Below, in pieces: positions 1-8,020 of a stretch of DNA of 64,000 nt. The stretch comes from Flavobacterium zhairuonense (GTDB lineage Bacteria; Bacteroidota; Bacteroidia; Flavobacteriales; Flavobacteriaceae), in NCBI RefSeq assembly GCF_004352915.1, contig NZ_SJSY01000071.1:124001-188000 (forward strand). The letters run 5' to 3'. The notes under the pieces are model-generated. The model was not told the origin of the DNA, did no database searches, and was given only the letters and a program-made list of their open reading frames with translations. How positions within the stretch are numbered: the stretch's first letter is position 1; each line of letters opens with the position of its first letter. The position numbers were made by a program, and so were the translations under genes.

Positions 1-1344
1 TCTGTAGCAGGAATTGATGATCCTAATATTGTTGCAAATATTTCGAAACTAATTGCTCTTTCAGCTCAAAGGTCAGAAATGGCTTATGCTGTAAAGAGTG
101 ATAAGATTTTTAAAGATTTTGATAATCAAATGGAGGCATTAAAAAGCGTTTTGCTAGAGAATATTACTTCTGCAAAGGCTTCGTTATTATACGATTTGTC
201 ATTGGTAAATGCTAAAATCAATGAGGCTGAAAATACAGCAAAGAGTTTGCCGGAAGATCAACAGGAATTATTGAAAATCAAAAGAAAATATGATTTAAAT
301 GATAATATTTATACGTCGTTTTTGCAGAAACGAAATGAAGCAGAAATTGTTAGGGCGTCTAATTTGTCAGATATTCACTTTATTGATCCAGCAAAAGGGA
401 TTAATGGAGTTTTGGTTGGGCCAAAAACCTCAGTAAATTATATATTGGCGTTGTTTTTAGGAATTCTGATTCCGCTTTCATTTGTTTTGCTATTCTTTTT
501 TATTAATAATTCCATTCAAAATACCGAGGAGGTTACTAAGCTAACTCAAATACCAATAATTGGGGTAGTTGGAGTAAATAAAGATGGTGTTAATCTGGCA
601 GTTTTTGATAAGCCAAAATCAGCTCTTTCAGAATCATTTAGAGCAATACGATCTTCGTTGCAGTTTTTGTATAAAAAGCAACAAGTTAGCGGTTCAAAAA
701 CTTTGATGATTACTTCTTCAATAAGTGGAGAAGGAAAGACATTTTGTTCGATTAATATCGCAACAGTTTTTGCATTAAGTGAAAAGAAAACCGTTATCGT
801 AGGCTTGGATTTAAGAAAACCTAGATTAGCTGATGAGTTCGGTTTAATCAATAAAACTGGAGTTGTGAACTATTTGATTAAGCAAAATAGTATTGATGAA
901 ATTACAAATTCAACCCAGATTCCAAATCTTCATGTTATACTTTCTGGACCAATTCCGCCGAATCCATCGGAATTAATAATGAGCGATGCTATGCGTGAAA
1001 TGATTGAAGAGTTAAAAACAAAATACGATTATATCATTTTAGATACCCCGCCTGTCGGTTTAGTATCAGACGCTTTGGAGTTGTCTCAATTTTCGGATGT
1101 TACTTTGTATATTGTAAGGCAGAATTATACTAAAAAAGATATGATTACGTTGCTAAACACAAGAGTTAAACGAGGTGAGCTGAATAATGCAAGTATTGTT
1201 TTGAACGGTTATGAAAATAAGGCAAAATATGGATCTGCATACGGATATGGGTATGGTTATGGAGATTATTCAAACGGATATCTTGATGATGAAAAAAAGC
1301 CAAAATCAATCAAAACCTTTTTTAATAAATTGATGAGAAAATAA
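1..1344 (+). CDS. wzc: Wzc-type polysaccharide co-polymerase / BY-kinase, C-terminal part
   Basis: The frame is open from base 1, so the N-terminus lies outside the window. Counting from the first in-window Met (base 79), a coiled GNVR-like stretch at about 40-90 is followed by a membrane helix at about 121-142 and a cytoplasmic kinase domain. That domain has Walker A SGEGKT at 216-221, an A' motif VGLDLRKP near 241-248 and Walker B YIILDTPP at 318-325. The tail holds eight tyrosines between residues 378 and 401, the usual autophosphorylation cluster of BY-kinases. Family role: inner-membrane control of polymer length and export, working with the Wza-type pore; here the likely partner is the SLBB protein at 8021. 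The next gene starts 11 bases downstream. Confidence 0.93.
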   Translation, partial: SVAGIDDPNIVANISKLIALSAQRSEMAYAVKSDKIFKDFDNQMEALKSVLLENITSAKASLLYDLSLVNAKINEAENTAKSLPEDQQELLKIKRKYDLNDNIYTSFLQKRNEAEIVRASNLSDIHFIDPAKGINGVLVGPKTSVNYILALFLGILIPLSFVLLFFFINNSIQNTEEVTKLTQIPIIGVVGVNKDGVNLAVFDKPKSALSESFRAIRSSLQFLYKKQQVSGSKTLMITSSISGEGKTFCSINIATVFALSEKKTVIVGLDLRKPRLADEFGLINKTGVVNYLIKQNSIDEITNSTQIPNLHVILSGPIPPNPSELIMSDAMREMIEELKTKYDYIILDTPPVGLVSDALELSQFSDVTLYIVRQNYTKKDMITLLNTRVKRGELNNASIVLNGYENKAKYGSAYGYGYGYGDYSNGYLDDEKKPKSIKTFFNKLMRK

Positions 1345-1355
1345 ATCTGATTTAA

Positions 1356-2345
1356 ATGGAAACATCAAGTCAAAATACAATTTTAATTACTGGAGGTGCA
1401 GGATTCATTGGCTCAAATTTGTGCGAGTATTTTTTGGGACTTGGAAATAAAGTAGTTTGTCTCGATAATTTTTCAACTGGTCATCGTCATAATTTGGATG
1501 GTTTTATAGAGAATTCAAATTTTAAATTAATAGAAGGTGATATTCGAAATTTAGCTGATTGTGTTTTGGCTGTGCAAGGAGCTGATTATGTTTTGCATCA
1601 AGCGGCTCTTGGGTCTGTCCCGAGATCAATTAATGATCCTATTATGACAAATGATGTAAATGTTTCTGGATTTTTAAATATGCTCGTTGCATCCCGAGAT
1701 GAAAAAGTTAAGCGCTTTGTTTATGCAGCAAGTTCTTCAACTTATGGAGATTCTGAAGGATTGCCTAAAGTTGAAGAAGTTATAGGCAAACCCTTGTCGC
1801 CATATGCCATTACAAAATATGTTAATGAATTGTATGCTGAGATTTTTAGTAAAACATATGGTTTGGAAACTATAGGTTTGCGGTATTTTAATGTTTTTGG
1901 AAGGCGACAAGATCCAAAAGGAGCGTATGCTGCGGTAATTCCAAAGTTCGTAATGCAGTTGATGAAATATGAAAGCCCAATTATAAATGGTGACGGAAAT
2001 TATTCAAGAGATTTTACATACATTGAAAATGTAATTCAAATGAATGAATTAGCAATCAAAAGCAAAAATGTGAACGCTGTTAATGCTGTTTACAATACGG
2101 CGTATGGTGAGCGTAATACATTAAATGATTTAGTAGGGCATTTAAAAAAATATCTTTCAGAATTTGATCCAAAAATTGCAGAAGTTCAAGTTATTTATGG
2201 TGAAAATAGAGCTGGCGATATTCCGCATTCATTGGCCAGTATTGAGAAAGCAAAAAACATGTTGGATTATAATCCAAAATATTCTTTGCAAGAAGGTTTA
2301 AAAGAAGCGGTAAGTTGGTACTGGAATAATTTAAGAGAAAAATAG
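1356..2345 (+). CDS. wbpP: UDP-N-acetylhexosamine(uronate) 4-epimerase, WbpP/TviC family
   Basis: Extended SDR protein of 329 residues. It has the NAD-binding GGAGFIG at 13-19, SSSTYG at 126-131 and the catalytic Y150-x3-K154 pair. The stretch with HQAALGSVPRS, the LSPYAITKYVNELYAE region and RYFNVFGRRQ closely matches TviC and WbpP as I remember them. Known role: C4 epimerisation of UDP-GlcNAc to UDP-GalNAc (WbpP) or of UDP-GlcNAcA to UDP-GalNAcA (TviC). The matching TviB/WbpO-type dehydrogenase is at 4591, so the pair probably makes UDP-GalNAcA or a related uronic acid. Substrate preference cannot be read from the sequence. Confidence 0.88.
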   Translation: METSSQNTILITGGAGFIGSNLCEYFLGLGNKVVCLDNFSTGHRHNLDGFIENSNFKLIEGDIRNLADCVLAVQGADYVLHQAALGSVPRSINDPIMTNDVNVSGFLNMLVASRDEKVKRFVYAASSSTYGDSEGLPKVEEVIGKPLSPYAITKYVNELYAEIFSKTYGLETIGLRYFNVFGRRQDPKGAYAAVIPKFVMQLMKYESPIINGDGNYSRDFTYIENVIQMNELAIKSKNVNAVNAVYNTAYGERNTLNDLVGHLKKYLSEFDPKIAEVQVIYGENRAGDIPHSLASIEKAKNMLDYNPKYSLQEGLKEAVSWYWNNLREK

Positions 2346-2366
2346 ACTAAGATAATAGTAGAATAA

Positions 2367-3758
2367 ATGAAAATTACAAAAATTTGTTGCATTGGTGCTG
2401 GTTATGTTGGAGGTCCAACTATGGCAGTTATTGCTCAAAAATGTCCACATATTCAAGTGACAGTGGTTGACTTGAACGAACAAAGAATTAAAGATTGGAA
2501 TGATCCTAATACAGAAAATATTCCAATTTATGAACCAGGTTTGTCTGAAATCGTAGCAGAAGCTAGAGGGCGAAATCTATTCTTCTCGACAGATGTTGAA
2601 AAAGCAATCGATGAAGCTCAAGTGATTTTTATATCGGTAAACACTCCAACCAAGACTTATGGAAAGGGAAAAGGTATGGCTGCTGACTTAAAATATATCG
2701 AGTTATGTGCTAGGCAGATAGCGAAAGTTGCAAAAGAGAATAAAATAGTTGTAGAAAAATCGACATTGCCTGTTAGAACAGCAGAAGCAATAAAAAGTAT
2801 TCTAGACAATACTGGAAATGGAGTTCAGTTTCAGATTTTATCAAATCCTGAATTTTTGGCAGAAGGAACCGCGGTGACTGATTTGCTAAATCCAGACCGA
2901 ATTTTAATTGGAGGAGATACAACACCTGAAGGAGAAGATGCGATTAGTGCTTTGGTTGATGTTTATGCAAATTGGGTTCAAAAAGATAAAATTTTGACAA
3001 CAAATGTATGGTCATCAGAATTATCTAAGCTTACAGCAAATGCATTTTTGGCACAAAGAATTTCTTCAATAAATGCAATGTCTGAATTGTGTGAAAAGAC
3101 GGGAGCCAATGTAAATGAAGTTGCAAAAGCAATTGGAATGGACAGCCGAATTGGGTCAAAATTTTTAAAAGCTTCTGTAGGCTTTGGAGGGTCGTGTTTT
3201 CAAAAAGATATTTTGAATTTAGTATATATTGCAAAATCTTATGGGCTAAATGAAGTTGCTGATTATTGGGAACAGGTAATCATAATGAATGATTATCAAA
3301 AAAGAAGATTCTCTAACAAGATAGTTCAGACTTTATATAATACAGTAGCAGATAAGAAGATTACCTTTTTAGGATGGGCATTTAAAAAAGACACCAATGA
3401 TACTAGGGAATCAGCGGCTATTTATGTTGCAGATGACTTAATTAATGAGCAAGCGCATATTTCAGTATATGACCCTAAGGTTTCGCAAAGCAAAATGTTA
3501 AGTGATTTGGATTATTTGCAAACAAGATCAAGTGAAGAGAATAATAAATCTTTGATGGTATTTGAAGACCCTTATGAGGCTTGCAAAGACGCACATGCAA
3601 TTTCAATCTTAACAGAATGGGATGAATTTGTAACATACGATTGGCAAAAAATATATGATTCTATGCATAAACCTGCATTTTTGTTTGATGGAAGAAATAT
3701 ATTAGATGCAAAACAATTAGAAACAATTGGATTTATTTATAAAGGAATAGGTTCTTAA
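2367..3758 (+). CDS. ugd: UDP-glucose 6-dehydrogenase, animal-type
   Basis: Protein of 463 residues that oxidises UDP-glucose to UDP-glucuronate with two NAD+. The N-terminal Rossmann motif GAGYVGG is at 10-16, a [11 protein letters not shown] helix places Lys221, and [10 protein letters not shown] places the catalytic Cys277. Length and spacing match the eukaryotic-type UGDH group (human Cys276 and Lys220) rather than the shorter E. coli Ugd type. It follows the epimerase by 21 bases and is followed by an 83-base gap before the NusG-like gene. UDP-GlcA could be used in the polymer or feed other precursors. Confidence 0.92.
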   Translation: MKITKICCIGAGYVGGPTMAVIAQKCPHIQVTVVDLNEQRIKDWNDPNTENIPIYEPGLSEIVAEARGRNLFFSTDVEKAIDEAQVIFISVNTPTKTYGKGKGMAADLKYIELCARQIAKVAKENKIVVEKSTLPVRTAEAIKSILDNTGNGVQFQILSNPEFLAEGTAVTDLLNPDRILIGGDTTPEGEDAISALVDVYANWVQKDKILTTNVWSSELSKLTANAFLAQRISSINAMSELCEKTGANVNEVAKAIGMDSRIGSKFLKASVGFGGSCFQKDILNLVYIAKSYGLNEVADYWEQVIIMNDYQKRRFSNKIVQTLYNTVADKKITFLGWAFKKDTNDTRESAAIYVADDLINEQAHISVYDPKVSQSKMLSDLDYLQTRSSEENNKSLMVFEDPYEACKDAHAISILTEWDEFVTYDWQKIYDSMHKPAFLFDGRNILDAKQLETIGFIYKGIGS

Positions 3759-3841
3759 CTTTGAGAATGATATTGAAGTGAAATTTAATATTAGATTAAT
3801 TAGGTAGAAGGTGTCGAAAATTTTATTTCAATGAAAGAGCT

Positions 3842-4306
3842 ATGAATTGGTATGTACTTTATACAAAACCCAAATGGGAGAAAAAAGTTGCTGAAAGGCT
3901 TACACAAATAGGTGTTGAATGTTATTGTCCATTAATTACCCAAGTTAAGCAATGGTCAGATAGGAAAAAGAAGGTTGAAGTGCCTCTTTTTAATTCTTAT
4001 GTATTTGTTCAGCTTTCAGAAATTGACCGAAATTCTGTTTTCAATATTCCAGGCGTTGTGAGATATTTGTTTTGGTTGGGGAAACCTGCAGTTGTTAGGG
4101 AGGAAGAAATTAATATAATTAGAGCTAGTTTAAAAGATACTAATGTCAGCGATATTTCTGTGTCTTCAATTCAAGTAGGGGATAGAATAAAATTAGAATC
4201 AGGAGCTTTTAGTAATCAAGATGCAATTGTTCAAGAAGTTTCAAAAACACATTATATTTTGGTTTTAGAATCTATGGGTTGTGTTCTCAAGATAAAATAC
4301 AAATAG
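3842..4306 (+). CDS. NusG-like transcription antiterminator, UpxY/RfaH type
   Basis: Protein of 154 residues with an N-terminal NGN domain (WYVLYTKPKWEKKVAERL) and a C-terminal KOW-like segment from about residue 111 (VGDRIKLESG). It is shorter than housekeeping NusG and matches the UpxY group, which binds RNA polymerase and lets it read through terminators inside the polysaccharide operon of its own locus. Its position fits: a strong intrinsic terminator follows directly, then a promoter and a leader hairpin ahead of the next genes. Whether it acts on this locus is inferred. Confidence 0.85.
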   Translation: MNWYVLYTKPKWEKKVAERLTQIGVECYCPLITQVKQWSDRKKKVEVPLFNSYVFVQLSEIDRNSVFNIPGVVRYLFWLGKPAVVREEEINIIRASLKDTNVSDISVSSIQVGDRIKLESGAFSNQDAIVQEVSKTHYILVLESMGCVLKIKYK

Positions 4307-4324
4307 TTTTAACTAAAAAAATAA

Positions 4325-4375
4325 AAACAGAAGATAAAAATGCTCGGATTTGAGATTTTATCTTCTGTTTTTTTT
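4325..4375 (+). terminator. Strong intrinsic terminator after the NusG-like gene
   Basis: A perfect 15-bp inverted repeat (4325-4339 with 4356-4370) encloses a 16-base loop and ends in eight T residues at 4368-4375. This is a textbook Rho-independent terminator. It lies between the antiterminator gene and the promoter for the following operon, so transcripts from upstream should stop here unless RNA polymerase has been modified. Confidence 0.9.
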
Positions 4376-4467
4376 ATAGTGTTTTTTTTTACACACTGAT
4401 AAATAACTAGTTGTGGTTTTTAAAATTTTTCTTATTTTTTGTTTTACTCTTATTACGGGAAACCGTA

Positions 4468-4498
4468 TTGAATAAATTGAGTTATTATGTTATATTTG
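4468..4498 (+). promoter_or_regulatory. Bacteroidota-type sigma-ABfr promoter for the 4591 operon
   Basis: TTG at 4468-4470, a 20-base spacer and TATATTTG at 4491-4498 match the -33/-7 consensus of Bacteroidota (TTTG, 19-21 bases, TAnnTTTG). The start of transcription would be near 4503-4506, giving a leader of roughly 85 bases before the 4591 start codon. It sits just after a strong terminator, as expected for a new transcription unit. Confidence 0.75.
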
Positions 4499-4537
4499 CC
4501 GAGAATATACTTTTTAGTAAACCGAGCAAATAAATGG

Positions 4538-4556
4538 GGCTTGGAGTGGCGAAGCC
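4538..4556 (+). promoter_or_regulatory. GC-rich leader hairpin, possible antiterminator loading site
   Basis: GGCTT (4538-4542) pairs with AAGCC (4552-4556) around the nine-base loop GGAGTGGCG. It is conspicuously G-rich for this genome and lies about 35 bases inside the predicted leader RNA. RfaH-type proteins load at a small hairpin displayed on the non-template strand, and UpxY proteins require leader sequence. The match is to position and shape only, not to a known consensus. Confidence 0.4.
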
Positions 4557-4590
4557 ATGTGTTGTAATGATTAAAGCTAATATTTTTTAA

Positions 4591-5874
4591 ATGAACGAGA
4601 ACATAAAAATAGCTATTATTGGTTTAGGTTATGTTGGTCTTCCTTTAGCAAGATTGTTTGCTACAAAATATCCAGTTGTTGGATTTGATATTAATGAATC
4701 TAGAGTTGCTAGTTTAAAATCTGGAATAGATTCAACTTTAGAGATTGATCAAGATACCTTGAAAAAAGTATTGGTCGATAAGCCCACAAAAGAGGTAGGC
4801 CTTTATTGTACAAATATCTCAGAGGATATTGCAGATTGTACTTATTTTATTATTACGGTTCCAACACCTGTGGATAAAAATAATCGTCCTGATTTAACTC
4901 CGTTATATAAATCAAGTGAAACTGTTGCTAAGATTTTAAAAAAGGGTGATATCGTTATTTACGAGTCTACCGTATATCCAGGCGTTACAGAAGAACAATG
5001 TGTGCCAGTCTTAGAACGAATTTCAGGGCTTAAATTTAATGTTGATTTTTACGCAGGATATTCGCCAGAGCGTATCAATCCGGGAGACAAGGAACATACT
5101 GTTGAGAAAATTTTAAAAGTCACTTCTGGATCTACTCCAGAAATTGGTTTAAAAGTAGACGCTTTATACAAAACTGTAATTACTGCAGGAACGCATTTAG
5201 CCCCAACAATAAAAGTCGCTGAGGCTGCCAAAGTTATAGAAAATTCTCAGAGAGATATTAATATTGCTTTTGTAAATGAATTAGCCAAGATATTCAATTT
5301 AATGAATATCGATACTCAAGAGGTATTGGCGGCGGCGGCTACAAAGTGGAATTTTTTACCTTTTAAACCAGGTTTAGTAGGTGGACATTGTATAGGTGTT
5401 GATCCGTATTATTTGGCACAAAGAGCACAAGAATTTGGCTATCATCCTGAAATAATTTTAGCAGGACGACGTTTAAATGATAGTATGGGTGAATATATTG
5501 CTTCTCAGGTCGTTAAATTGATGATAAAAAAAGGTATTTCCGTTAATGGAGCTAATCTTTTGATGCTTGGAATAACTTTTAAAGAAAATTGCCCAGATGT
5601 CAGGAACACCAAAATTGTTGATGTTATAAAATCTTTAACAGAATATGGGATATCAGTAACAATATTCGATCCCCTGGCTAATATAGAGGAAGTAAAAGAA
5701 GAATATAAATTAGTTACTGTAAATTCAATTCCTAAAGAAAAATTTGATGCAATAGTATTAGGTGTTGCGCATACTGAATTTCTAAAATTAAATTTCGCAG
5801 AATTACAGAAAGAAAATAGTTTATTATACGATGTAAAAGGAGTCTTAGGCGCTGTAGCTGACAACAGGTTATAG
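4591..5874 (+). CDS. tviB: UDP-N-acetylhexosamine 6-dehydrogenase, TviB/WbpO type
   Basis: Protein of 427 residues. The Rossmann motif GLGYVGLPLA starts at 11, Lys214 lies in EAAKVIEN, and Cys267 in GLVGGHCIGVDPYY is the catalytic nucleophile. The YSPERINPGDKEH and KENCPDVRN segments resemble TviB/WbpO as I remember them. Family reaction: UDP-GlcNAc or UDP-GalNAc to the matching uronic acid with two NAD+. With the epimerase at 1356 the likely product is UDP-GalNAcA. A WecC role (UDP-ManNAcA) is possible because wecB occurs at 47181, but the motifs fit TviB better. First gene after the 4468 promoter; its last codons overlap a terminator-like stem. Confidence 0.88.
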   Translation: MNENIKIAIIGLGYVGLPLARLFATKYPVVGFDINESRVASLKSGIDSTLEIDQDTLKKVLVDKPTKEVGLYCTNISEDIADCTYFIITVPTPVDKNNRPDLTPLYKSSETVAKILKKGDIVIYESTVYPGVTEEQCVPVLERISGLKFNVDFYAGYSPERINPGDKEHTVEKILKVTSGSTPEIGLKVDALYKTVITAGTHLAPTIKVAEAAKVIENSQRDINIAFVNELAKIFNLMNIDTQEVLAAAATKWNFLPFKPGLVGGHCIGVDPYYLAQRAQEFGYHPEIILAGRRLNDSMGEYIASQVVKLMIKKGISVNGANLLMLGITFKENCPDVRNTKIVDVIKSLTEYGISVTIFDPLANIEEVKEEYKLVTVNSIPKEKFDAIVLGVAHTEFLKLNFAELQKENSLLYDVKGVLGAVADNRL

Positions 5875-5894
5875 TTTCTACGACTCCTTTTTTT
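5835..5894 (+). terminator. Terminator-like stem overlapping the end of the dehydrogenase gene
   Basis: A perfect 10-bp repeat (5835-5844, AAAAGGAGTC, with 5882-5891, GACTCCTTTT) is followed by an unbroken run of seven T at 5888-5894. The left arm lies inside the upstream coding sequence. The 37-base loop is long but can form a smaller inner stem (GTAG with CTAC). It stands only 16 bases before the manC start, so it would weaken expression of the rest of the operon unless read through. Confidence 0.5.
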
Positions 5895-5909
5895 ATTACT
5901 ATAGAAATA

Positions 5910-6917
5910 ATGAGTACAAAAAAAACAATTACGCATGTAATTTTAACTGGTGGTGTAGGCTCGAGATTATGGCCACTTTCACGTAAAAGCCAACCAAAAC
6001 AGTATTTAGAGATTTTTGAAGGTAAATCTTTATTTGAAATGACAGTAGATCGCAATAGTCATTTAGCCAATAAAGTCATGGTTGTTGGAAATGTTGATAA
6101 TCATCATTTAAGTGGAAAAGTAATGGATAAATCCAAAACTTTATACACGAATATTGTTGAGGCAACTCCTCGAAATACTGCTGCGGCAATTGCTTTTGCA
6201 GCCTTTGCATCCGACCCTGAAGATGTATTGATTGTGACACCATCAGATCATATCATTGATTTAATGGAAAATTATAATAATGCTATTGATGAGGCTATTT
6301 CAAAAGCAAATGACGGCTATATTGTGACATTTGGAGTTATCCCAACAAAGCCTGAAACGGGATATGGGTATATTGAATCAAAAGGCGATAAAGTAATATC
6401 TTTCCGTGAAAAGCCAAACGAAACTACAGCAAAAGAGTTTATCGCTAGAGGCAATTTTTTATGGAACAGTGGAATGTTTTGTTTTAAAGCCGGAGTTCTT
6501 TTGGATGAATTAAAACAATTTGAACCAGTGGTATATGAAAAGTCTAAAGTGGTTTGGGAATCAAGCAAAGAAGGCTTTCTAGATTTAGATTTATCAATGG
6601 AAATTCCTTCTATTAGTATTGATTATGCTGTAATGGAGCGAAGCAAGAAAATTAAAGTTGTTCCAGCTTCATTTTCATGGTCAGATTTAGGGTCGTTTGA
6701 ATCAGTTTATGATTACTTGATTTCAAAAGGACATCCAATTGATAAAAATGGAAATATGGTAATTGGGTGTGATTTGCACACTACTTTTTTAGGATTAAAA
6801 AATACAGTATTTGTTCACACGGATTCTGCTAATTTGATTTTGCAAAAAGAAAACTCGCAAGATGTAAAAGATATTTATAGCGAACTAGAAAAGCAAAATT
6901 CAGAGTTATTAAATTAA
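5910..6917 (+). CDS. manC: Mannose-1-phosphate guanylyltransferase
   Basis: Protein of 335 residues that makes GDP-mannose from mannose-1-phosphate and GTP. The nucleotidyltransferase signature GGVGSRLWPLSRKSQPKQ is at 14-31, with TPSDHII and FREKPN further on. It is a single-domain enzyme without the C-terminal phosphomannose isomerase cupin found in long ManC proteins. No GDP-mannose dehydratase or fucose synthase is visible in the window, so mannose itself may be incorporated, or GDP-mannose may feed pathways encoded elsewhere. Confidence 0.93.
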   Translation: MSTKKTITHVILTGGVGSRLWPLSRKSQPKQYLEIFEGKSLFEMTVDRNSHLANKVMVVGNVDNHHLSGKVMDKSKTLYTNIVEATPRNTAAAIAFAAFASDPEDVLIVTPSDHIIDLMENYNNAIDEAISKANDGYIVTFGVIPTKPETGYGYIESKGDKVISFREKPNETTAKEFIARGNFLWNSGMFCFKAGVLLDELKQFEPVVYEKSKVVWESSKEGFLDLDLSMEIPSISIDYAVMERSKKIKVVPASFSWSDLGSFESVYDYLISKGHPIDKNGNMVIGCDLHTTFLGLKNTVFVHTDSANLILQKENSQDVKDIYSELEKQNSELLN

Positions 6918-6928
6918 TTAAATTTAAA

Positions 6929-7975
6929 ATGAAAAAAATTCTTATCACTGGCGGTGCTGGTTTTATTGGTTCACATGTTGTGAGACGTTTCGTAAATAAA
7001 TATCCAGAATATCACATTTTTAATTTAGATGCTTTAACTTATGCTGGAAATCTTGAAAACATTAAGGATATTGAAAATCAACCGAATTATACTTTTGTAA
7101 AAGGCGATATCGTTGATGAAACTTTTATCAATGAGCTTTTTTCTGAACATAATTTTGATGGTGTTTTGCATCTAGCTGCTGAATCTCATGTAGATCGTTC
7201 TATTGAAGATCCGCTAGCATTTGTTAGGACAAATGTTATTGGAACAATGAATTTGTTAAATGCAGCTAAAAATCAATGGAAAGGCAATTTTGAAGAGAAA
7301 AGATTTTACCATATTAGTACAGATGAAGTATATGGCTCTCTTGGTGCTGAAGGTTTGTTTACAGAAACAACACCTTATGATCCTAACTCTCCCTATTCAG
7401 CTTCAAAAGCAAGTTCGGATCATTTTGTACGTGCTTACGGAGAAACTTACGGTCTTCCATATGTTTTGACAAATTGTTCAAATAATTATGGGTCATACCA
7501 TTTTCCTGAGAAATTAATCCCGCTTTTTATTAATAACATTATAAATAATAAACCCTTGCCAGTTTATGGCGACGGAAATTATACACGTGATTGGCTTTTT
7601 GTAGAAGATCATGCTATTGCTATTGATTTAGTTTTTCATGAAGGTAAAAATCACGAAACATATAATATTGGCGGTTTCAATGAATGGAAAAATATTGATT
7701 TGGTAAAACTATTGTGCCAAATTATGGATGTCAAATTAGAAAGAGAAAATGGAACTTCTGAAAAACTAATTACTTATGTAAAAGATAGACCGGGACATGA
7801 TTTACGATACGCAATCGATGCTTCAAAAATCAATAAGGAATTAGGATGGAAGCCATCTGTAACTTTTGAAGAAGGTTTAGAGAGAACAATTAATTGGTAC
7901 CTTAACAATGAAGAGTGGCTAAAAAATGTGACTTCAGGATCTTACAAAGATTATTACAATAAACAATATTCATAA
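6929..7975 (+). CDS. rmlB: dTDP-glucose 4,6-dehydratase
   Basis: Protein of 348 residues. NAD-binding GGAGFIG is at 8-14, the catalytic T131-D132-E133 triad of 4,6-dehydratases is in STDEVYG, and Y156-x3-K160 is present. It turns dTDP-glucose into dTDP-4-keto-6-deoxyglucose. This intermediate is the branch point for dTDP-rhamnose (rmlC and rmlD at 29071-30464) and for the 3-amino sugar cassette at 11703-14139. It is separated from the other rml genes by about 21 kb. Confidence 0.95.
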   Translation: MKKILITGGAGFIGSHVVRRFVNKYPEYHIFNLDALTYAGNLENIKDIENQPNYTFVKGDIVDETFINELFSEHNFDGVLHLAAESHVDRSIEDPLAFVRTNVIGTMNLLNAAKNQWKGNFEEKRFYHISTDEVYGSLGAEGLFTETTPYDPNSPYSASKASSDHFVRAYGETYGLPYVLTNCSNNYGSYHFPEKLIPLFINNIINNKPLPVYGDGNYTRDWLFVEDHAIAIDLVFHEGKNHETYNIGGFNEWKNIDLVKLLCQIMDVKLERENGTSEKLITYVKDRPGHDLRYAIDASKINKELGWKPSVTFEEGLERTINWYLNNEEWLKNVTSGSYKDYYNKQYS

Positions 7976-8020
7976 TATAAATTTTTTTAACGATATATAA
8001 AAGTTAAAACTACAGCTGAA

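Noticed and set aside
546..851. Reverse-strand open frame inside the Wzc-type gene
   Set aside because: It is the shadow of a well-supported kinase domain and has no recognisable motif. The same applies to the other reverse-strand frames in the window, such as 5505-5936, 16781-17119 and 44952-45242.
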